In this document: piece after piece, positions 59,326-64,000 of the stretch
How the letters are laid out: every line of letters starts with the position of its first letter
Numbering within the stretch: the first letter of the stretch is position 1
Assembly (NCBI GenBank): GCA_003134785.1
Contig: PLCN01000007.1
Coordinates: 16,443-80,442, forward strand
Direction: 5' to 3'
DNA: 64,000 nucleotides
Origin: Spartobacteria bacterium
Lineage (GTDB): Bacteria > Verrucomicrobiota > Verrucomicrobiia > Chthoniobacterales > UBA10450
Made by a program: the position numbers and the translations under genes
The notes under the pieces: generated by a model
The model's database searches: none
What the model saw: only the letters and a program-made list of their open reading frames with translations
Told to the model about the DNA's origin: nothing

Positions 59326-59592
59326 CGACTTATAAAAAATCGCTGACCATTTGCGAAGAGTTGTTGCGGCAGGATAACTCGAACGCAAAGCGGCAACGCG
59401 CCGTCGCGCTCAACCTGATTAAAATCGGCATCGCTTCTGATCCACACCAGCCCGACGCAATCTTGTCCATCCGGAAAGGATGCCGGCCTACTTTCTACGA
59501 TCGTGGCCAGCATCAAGGGAATCCAAACGCTCAAGGATGCGTACGACACGATCTCCGGCGTCCTGACCGCATTCGGCGTCCAAGTCAGTTGA
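59080..59592 (+). pseudogene. Frameshifted TPR-domain gene fragment
   Basis: Conceptual joining gives RIDTQMELGRIHRALGDIME then QKGDIEQMIRS, then after skipping one base near 59184 (restoring YRRSLQIF) QIFAQLAQNQPKNLAVQDEL then ARAYETLADGLGRMANADAE then RLTTYKKSLTICEELLRQDN. That is the TPR part of Ser/Thr-kinase or FGE-associated proteins of this group. A second shift before 59430 returns to the first frame for LLSTIVASIKGIQTLKDAYD then TISGVLTAFGVQVS and a TGA at 59592. Two compensating indels, or sequence errors. Confidence 0.6.
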
Positions 59593-59644
59593 ACTGCCCG
59601 CGGTTCAGAGGCTCAACCTTGGAGCAAACTCATGCCAGGCCAAC

Positions 59645-60592
59645 CTAGCGCGAAGAATCCACCACCAACACACAACGAAACCCATCGGTATCGTAGCGAC
59701 CCCCGGGGGGAACACCGCCGCGAGCTAAGGATTGCAGATGCTCGCGGTGAAAGTTGGCCCACGACGCCCCGCGCGTCGAACGGTAGTTCTTTTTCGGCAG
59801 GATCCAATCCTGGCACATCTCCCATAGATTGCCTCCCAGGTCATAGATCCCAAATCGGTTCGGTGCAAAACTCCCCACCGGCGAGGTTCGCGGATATTCG
59901 TCCCGATACCCTTCAATGGGCTTCCAATCGGCCCAGACTGTTTGAGGCTCGGCCTCGCTCCCGGCGTAATTGCCGGCTCCGGCTGGCGGCGGAAACTTTG
60001 TTCCCCAGGGATATATCGCCAGTTCCCCATCTTTCGCCACGGGAGTGTTCCCTTTTTCTTTTTCCAACTCCACCGCCGCACTCCACTCCGCGTCCGTTGG
60101 CAACCGGTAGCTTTGCTTGGGGCTGATCCGTTCAGCCTTACGCTCCTGCCCCGTCAGCCACTCGCAGAATGCGTTCGCGTCCTCCCAGCTCACTCCGCAA
60201 ACCGGATGCTCTCCCGTCTGCGCAAATCCAGGGTCCTTCCACGTTCGCCCGACGCCCTTCCAGCGACCGTCCTCCAGCGAATACATCCCGCCTTCCGCCT
60301 TGTGGCCAGTCGCGTTTACGAAAGCCTCGTAGTCTTTAACCCGCGTCTCCCAAATGCTGAACAACACATTCGTGTTGGGCACCGGCACAAACTTCATCCC
60401 TAGGCTGTTCACATACGGCTGTTCCTTGGTTGCCGCGGCAACCGCCTTCAGTGGGTCCTCCTTTTTGTTTGCTTCCTGGCCAACCAGGACGCCAGCCGTA
60501 AGCAGAGCAACGAGTGCTGCCGCGAACACTAACTTTCGTCCACGATTTACCGGAGAGCGTGGAGCGTGAGAAATAAAAACGTAGTGCGCCAT
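59645..60592 (-). CDS. Formylglycine-generating-enzyme-like (SUMF1) protein
   Basis: 315 aa. A single membrane/secretion helix (KLVFAAALVALLTAGVLVG, 20-38) is followed by an FGE-sulfatase domain: EQPYVNSLGMKFVPVPNTNV, FSIWETRVKDYEAFVNATGH, HPVCGVSWEDANAFCEWLTG, YRLPTDAEWSAAVELEKEKG, GNLWEMCQDWILPKKNYRST then RGASWAN, and FRCVLVVD. The Cys pair of classical FGE is not clearly placed, so it may be a modified member rather than a sulfatase activator. A promoter lies just upstream; it converges with the TPR remnant. Confidence 0.87.
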   Translation of the reverse strand: MAHYVFISHAPRSPVNRGRKLVFAAALVALLTAGVLVGQEANKKEDPLKAVAAATKEQPYVNSLGMKFVPVPNTNVLFSIWETRVKDYEAFVNATGHKAEGGMYSLEDGRWKGVGRTWKDPGFAQTGEHPVCGVSWEDANAFCEWLTGQERKAERISPKQSYRLPTDAEWSAAVELEKEKGNTPVAKDGELAIYPWGTKFPPPAGAGNYAGSEAEPQTVWADWKPIEGYRDEYPRTSPVGSFAPNRFGIYDLGGNLWEMCQDWILPKKNYRSTRGASWANFHREHLQSLARGGVPPGGRYDTDGFRCVLVVDSSR

Positions 60593-61228
60593 GTGCGTAT
60601 TCTATCTTCTTCTCAAGTGTTAGGCAATAGCACTACCTTGCTGCGTTTCGCATTGGAATCACGTTCTCCGCCGGAGTATCACTCATCAGTTGCGCCATGC
60701 GCTTTGAGTGTGCGCGGTTGACGTGACTATAAGACTAAAATTCGGTTTCTGGACCAGCCTGGCGGATGTGCGGTACGACAAAATGTGGCACAAAATAATC
60801 AAACCCATTTTCCCTCACATGCCGAATACGATTAGAACGCGCCTCACCGAGCCGTGCCGCAGTCGCGGAAAGGCACGCGCCGGTTGAGACGTTGATTGTG
60901 TCGGCGCCCGGCATTTTCGACGGCGAAAAGCTGTCAAAAATTTCAGTTGTCGGACCGCCTTCTGATCAGGCCCCAAATCCGCCATCGGCCGCGTTCTCGT
61001 CTTTTTCTTTGCCGACACCGCCGTCTCCATCTTTCGGTTCTCTCTCCTTTTTGTCTTCAGCCATATCGGTTAATACGGTGGACGATGGCTTATTTGCAAT
61101 GGAAATAAGGCGTGCGTGCGATTACATTTTTAGTTGCTCGCAACCTTTTCGCCGGATATTCAATCACGGCGAGGGTTAGCATTTCTAACGCGGGGATGTC
61201 TCTGAACGATTTTAGCTAAAATTACGTT
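60593..61228. other. Gene-free 636-bp region
   Basis: Apart from the promoter at its left end I see no convincing gene. The longest open frames (60892..61179 + and 60815..61030 -) are low-complexity or lack any family pattern. A 32-codon minus-strand frame reading MAEDKKEREPKD... is highly charged and not supported. Confidence 0.5.
60599..60627 (-). promoter_or_regulatory. Sigma70-type promoter for the FGE-like gene, possibly leaderless
   Basis: TTGCCT (60627-60622) and TAGAAT (60604-60599) on the minus strand are 17 bp apart. The ATG begins only 6 bp after the -10 box, so transcription would start at or next to the start codon. Confidence 0.55.
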
Positions 61229-62545
61229 ATGTTACCACTGAGAGAAAGGCGGACGCGGGGTAAAATGTTGCGTGACAAAGTACGACGCGACGCCCATGCG
61301 AACTGGACTTCGAAGAAGGGCAGAAATGATCCGGTCGCGACAATTCTTGCCGCGAACAGCGACCGTCTGCCGTCCTTGCTGCCGATCAAAATGGGAAGAA
61401 TGGCGGCAAGCCCGTTCGCTTTCTTTCGCGGAGCCGCGCCTCTCATGGCAGCTGATCTGGCCGAGTTTCCGGTAACGGGGTTGCATGTGCAAATTTGCGG
61501 CGACGCTCACGTGCGCAACCTAGGAGCCTATGCGGCGCCAGAGGGTCACCTGGTATTCGACATTAACGACTTTGATGAGACGATCCCCGGACCGTGGGAA
61601 TGGGATTTGAAACGGCTGGCAACCAGTCTCGTTCTTGCGGGACGCGAGGCCGGAGAAAACAAAAATGGGTGTCGCGATAGTGTGGAGGAAATGGTGCTTC
61701 ATTATCGCACTTCGATGAATCGCTTTGCGTCAATGAGCGTGTGCGAGTTAGCAAAAGTGGAAATTCGTCGTGGTGCTAAAGGCACACCGGTGCATGCAGT
61801 GTTGCAGAAGGCGCGTCGGGTAACGCCAGTCGACACGCTGAACAAACTGGCCGTCCTGGGGAGGCGAACCGGTCATCGCTTTCACGATCGTCCGCCGGTC
61901 TTGCGACATGTTGATACGAAGACCCGGTGTGAGGTATTAAAATCGCTTCTCGCTTATCACGAGACCATCCCCATAAGCCATCAATGGATCGTGCAAGCGT
62001 ACGAGCCCGTGGACGTTGCATTTAAGATCGTGGGGACAGGCAGCGTCGGGACGCGCGATTATATCGTTCTACTTTTCGGCAACGGGGTCGAGGACCCGCT
62101 CATCCTCCAGGTTAAAGAAGAAGTGCCGTCTTGCTATGCACCGCACCTCTCTCGCAGAGCGCCTGTTAAACATGAAGGACAGCGAGTGGCGGAGGCCCAA
62201 AAGAAAATACAGACGGTCACCGATCCGTTACTAGGATATACCACAATCGAGGATCGACACTTTCTTGTGCGGCAGCTCGCAGACCACAAGGCGTCCATCA
62301 ATCCCCCAGATCTCAAAGGAACGGCCTTACTCGAATATGCGGTCGTTTGCGGTGAACTCTTGGCAAAAGGCCATGCGCGAACAGGCGATGCTGCAGCTAT
62401 TGCGGGCTATTGTGGGAATTCCTTTAGGCTCGACACCGCCCTGGCCAAATTTGCTAAGCTCTATGCTGATCAAACCGAAAGCGATTATAAGCAGTTCACG
62501 AAGGCAATTAGCAAAGGTAGAGTCCGCGCTGCGCCGGGCAAATGA
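61229..62545 (+). CDS. DUF2252-family protein
   Basis: 438 aa. Clear DUF2252 pattern: RRTRGKMLRDKVRRDAHANW, MAASPFAFFRGAAPLMAADL, QICGDAHVRNLGAYAAPEGH then LVFDINDFDETIPGPWEWDL then KRLATSLVLAGREAG, and VVCGELLAKGHARTGDAAAI near the end. The GDAH...D.ND.D motif is like the kinase-fold catalytic loop, so it may bind or transfer phosphate; no function proven. A weak promoter region and no strong SD precede it. Confidence 0.93.
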   Translation: MLPLRERRTRGKMLRDKVRRDAHANWTSKKGRNDPVATILAANSDRLPSLLPIKMGRMAASPFAFFRGAAPLMAADLAEFPVTGLHVQICGDAHVRNLGAYAAPEGHLVFDINDFDETIPGPWEWDLKRLATSLVLAGREAGENKNGCRDSVEEMVLHYRTSMNRFASMSVCELAKVEIRRGAKGTPVHAVLQKARRVTPVDTLNKLAVLGRRTGHRFHDRPPVLRHVDTKTRCEVLKSLLAYHETIPISHQWIVQAYEPVDVAFKIVGTGSVGTRDYIVLLFGNGVEDPLILQVKEEVPSCYAPHLSRRAPVKHEGQRVAEAQKKIQTVTDPLLGYTTIEDRHFLVRQLADHKASINPPDLKGTALLEYAVVCGELLAKGHARTGDAAAIAGYCGNSFRLDTALAKFAKLYADQTESDYKQFTKAISKGRVRAAPGK

Positions 62546-62755
62546 AAGCTGGAGCGAGCGTCAACATTGCAATGCCGCAAGGAGTTCTGCGGAGCAAGGT
62601 AGGACGTTGGCCTGCTGCATCTCTGGAACTTTCCTCGATTCGTGACAACCGACTCGGCTTTCACAAACCGCCTTCCGATCGCTTTTAAGACCGCTATTCT
62701 GACTTTGCCAGCAAGACCGTTTCCACGCGTTCTAAATCACCCCCGACAACCAGTA

Positions 62756-63292
62756 ATGACCACTCCCAAACCGAAGCTAATCGATTTCGAGTTGCTTCCG
62801 CATGAATCGAAGGCCGAGGGAGGCGCTCAGGCCGTGCCTCGCATCATCGCTCTGCTCATGGACGATTTATTTCGAGTGCCGGGGACGAGCAGGCGATTCG
62901 GCCTCAATCCCGTGCTCGACCTGATTCCTGCAATTGGCGATGCCTCTGCCGCCGTCGTCTCAGCGATCACGCTGTTTGTCGCCGCGCGTAACCGTGTTCC
63001 GAAAGTGGTGATCACGCGAATGGGCCTTAACATTCTGATTAACGCCCTGATCGGCATTATCCCCGGCGTCGGCGAGGTGTTCGCCTTCTGGTTCCGACCC
63101 AGCCACCGCAACTATGAGTTGCTGAAGAAGCACACACCATCGGCGAGCGGCGGCGCAAACACTTCGACACGAAACGATACCGTCTTCATATTTGCGATCA
63201 TAGCGGTCGTTTTATCCATCTTCACCGTGTGCGTGATCGCGGGCCTATTCGTGTCGCTGCTTCTTGCCCGCGCGCTTTTTGGGCATCCCTGA
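62756..63292 (+). CDS. DUF4112-family membrane protein
   Basis: 178 aa from ATG 62756; the first 38 track residues are not in the family. The DUF4112 core is ALLMDDLFRVPGTSRRFGLN then PVLDLIPAIGDASAAVVSAI then TLFVAARNRVPKVVITRMGL then NILINALIGIIPGVGEVFAF. A second hydrophobic segment (FAIIAVVLSIFTVCVIAGLF) ends it. It has several short helices predicted to lie in the membrane. Function unknown. It lies about 210 bp from DUF2252 on the same strand. Confidence 0.92.
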   Translation: MTTPKPKLIDFELLPHESKAEGGAQAVPRIIALLMDDLFRVPGTSRRFGLNPVLDLIPAIGDASAAVVSAITLFVAARNRVPKVVITRMGLNILINALIGIIPGVGEVFAFWFRPSHRNYELLKKHTPSASGGANTSTRNDTVFIFAIIAVVLSIFTVCVIAGLFVSLLLARALFGHP

Positions 63293-63716
63293 AGACGCAA
63301 AGCGCGTAGGCGAATAATTTCGTCGCGGTGTTTGTCGAGTCGGGACATGCTTTCCAAGTTTGCGACGCTTACCCGTGTTGGAAAACAAATCAATCGCGCG
63401 AAAGCCGAATCACTTGAGACAGTGGCTTCTTACAGGCCAGGAAATCGGAGAACGGCAAGGGCCTCATGTGCAATCACGCCATGCGGAAGAAGAGCAATCT
63501 TGGTGCTGTGCGGCCGAAGGTGGTTGTAGCGATGTCGGAAGTGTTCTATAACGACACGGGCTTCGGTCAGGGTCCGGAATCAGGACACCGAGACGAAGCC
63601 GGAAGACGAGAGGGCTGGTGCGAAGAAAGCCCTGTGAGCGACACCGGGCGGTACAGATCGAACACGGCACGAGCAAAACGTTGCCAAAATCGCTAGTTGC
63701 GCGCGACGATTCGTAA
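63293..63716. other. Gene-free 424-bp region
   Basis: No family-like protein is seen in any frame. Track ORFs 63332..63529 and 63466..63696 have no pattern, and 63464..63892 - is antisense to the gene at the right edge. Confidence 0.5.
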
Positions 63717-64000
63717 CTACTGTAGGTTGTAAACCTCCACCAAACCAACACCCGTCGTGTTGTTCTTCCCGCGCACGATGGCCGTATAGTTGTCGGGGGG
63801 GAGCGTGGCAACGATGGTCGATTCCAAATCGTCCGTCGGGGTAACTGTCGTGGCGCGGATGTCGGCTTCCTGTGATTGGCCGGTCTGATCATTGATCTTC
63901 CAGTTGTCGTTGGTCACAATCATAGTTCCACTTGAGTTGTGCAGTTCAAGGGTTGGATCAGCTAACCGCCCGGGAACGGGAGTGCCATTCACATTGAGTG
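63717..64000 (-). CDS. C-terminal part of a surface protein with the NHL-protein C-terminal domain, 5' cut off
   Basis: About 94 residues are visible, and the frame is open to the right edge, so the true start is outside. LADPTLELHNSSGTMIVTND then NWKINDQTGQSQEADIRATT and NDDLES-like TPTDDLESTIVATLPPDNYT then AIVRGKNNTTGVGLVEVYNL repeat the C-terminal domain of 56345..57934 almost word for word. A paralogous secreted protein is the best call. The GTG at 63992 in the track is not its start. Confidence 0.82.
   Translation of the reverse strand, partial: LNVNGTPVPGRLADPTLELHNSSGTMIVTNDNWKINDQTGQSQEADIRATTVTPTDDLESTIVATLPPDNYTAIVRGKNNTTGVGLVEVYNLQ

Noticed and set aside
60975-61070. 32-codon charged minus-strand ORF (MAEDKKERE...)
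   Set aside because: Too short, no ribosome-binding site or conservation evidence; likely chance.

Overview
This is about 64 kb of GC-rich, gene-dense bacterial chromosome. It has no rRNA, CRISPR array, intact prophage or complete insertion sequence. The gene set points to a Gram-negative, aerobic heterotroph: LptE- and BamD-like envelope proteins, many Sec signal peptides, a TonB C-terminal protein, a type IV pilus gene (pilM) and a pseudopilin. My best guess is Verrucomicrobiota, a soil Chthoniobacterales/Udaeobacter-type lineage. The grounds are the paired C-terminal domains of the NHL-propeller protein, the FGE/TPR/DUF4340 gene content and the many palindromic intergenic repeats. That placement is inference and was not tested.

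Layout: 1-8.6 kb holds pilM (cut by the left edge), a secreted tandem retropepsin-like protein, VOC, ChaN/Ere-like and PaiB-like proteins, a response regulator and an HD hydrolase. 8.6-14 kb holds a tricorn-type protease and gamma-glutamyltranspeptidase. 14-24 kb holds a duplicated-domain secreted protein, a KirBac channel, an APC permease, the overlapping pxpB-pxpC-pxpA 5-oxoprolinase operon, an orphan ABC permease half, YceI and RecO. 24-33 kb holds a GT39 transferase and the 2-oxoglutarate dehydrogenase operon sucA-sucB-lpd. 33-40.4 kb holds a DegP-like protease and a GldA/F/G-type ABC system with a DUF4340 protein. 40.4-45.3 kb holds ubiE and sdhC-sdhA-sdhB. 45.4-55.3 kb holds thioredoxin, tRNA-Leu, the bamD-lptE-TPR operon, DUF72, serS, DUF4126 and DUF2851. 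55.3-64 kb holds a pseudopilin, tRNA-Gly, an NHL-propeller protein, HTH genes next to a frameshifted TPR remnant, an FGE-like protein, DUF2252, DUF4112 and the end of another protein with the NHL-type C-terminal domain.

Functionally, sucA-sucB-lpd, sdhCAB and ubiE supply TCA-cycle and quinone steps. Ggt, the APC permease and PxpABC could together take gamma-glutamyl or pyroglutamyl compounds to glutamate.

The most unusual feature is the intergenic DNA. I found about ten distinct families of 50-170 bp inverted-repeat elements (A-J below), at least one in most gaps longer than 60 bp. Some sit between operon genes (both gaps of sucA-sucB-lpd, the sdhA-sdhB gap, the gld cluster). Several supply a neighbour's stop codon. 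Two lie inside reading frames where they must be translated: the leader of the pseudopilin and the N-terminus of the DegP-like protease. Families A, C and H share a TGTAG-type end. No transposase for them is in the window.
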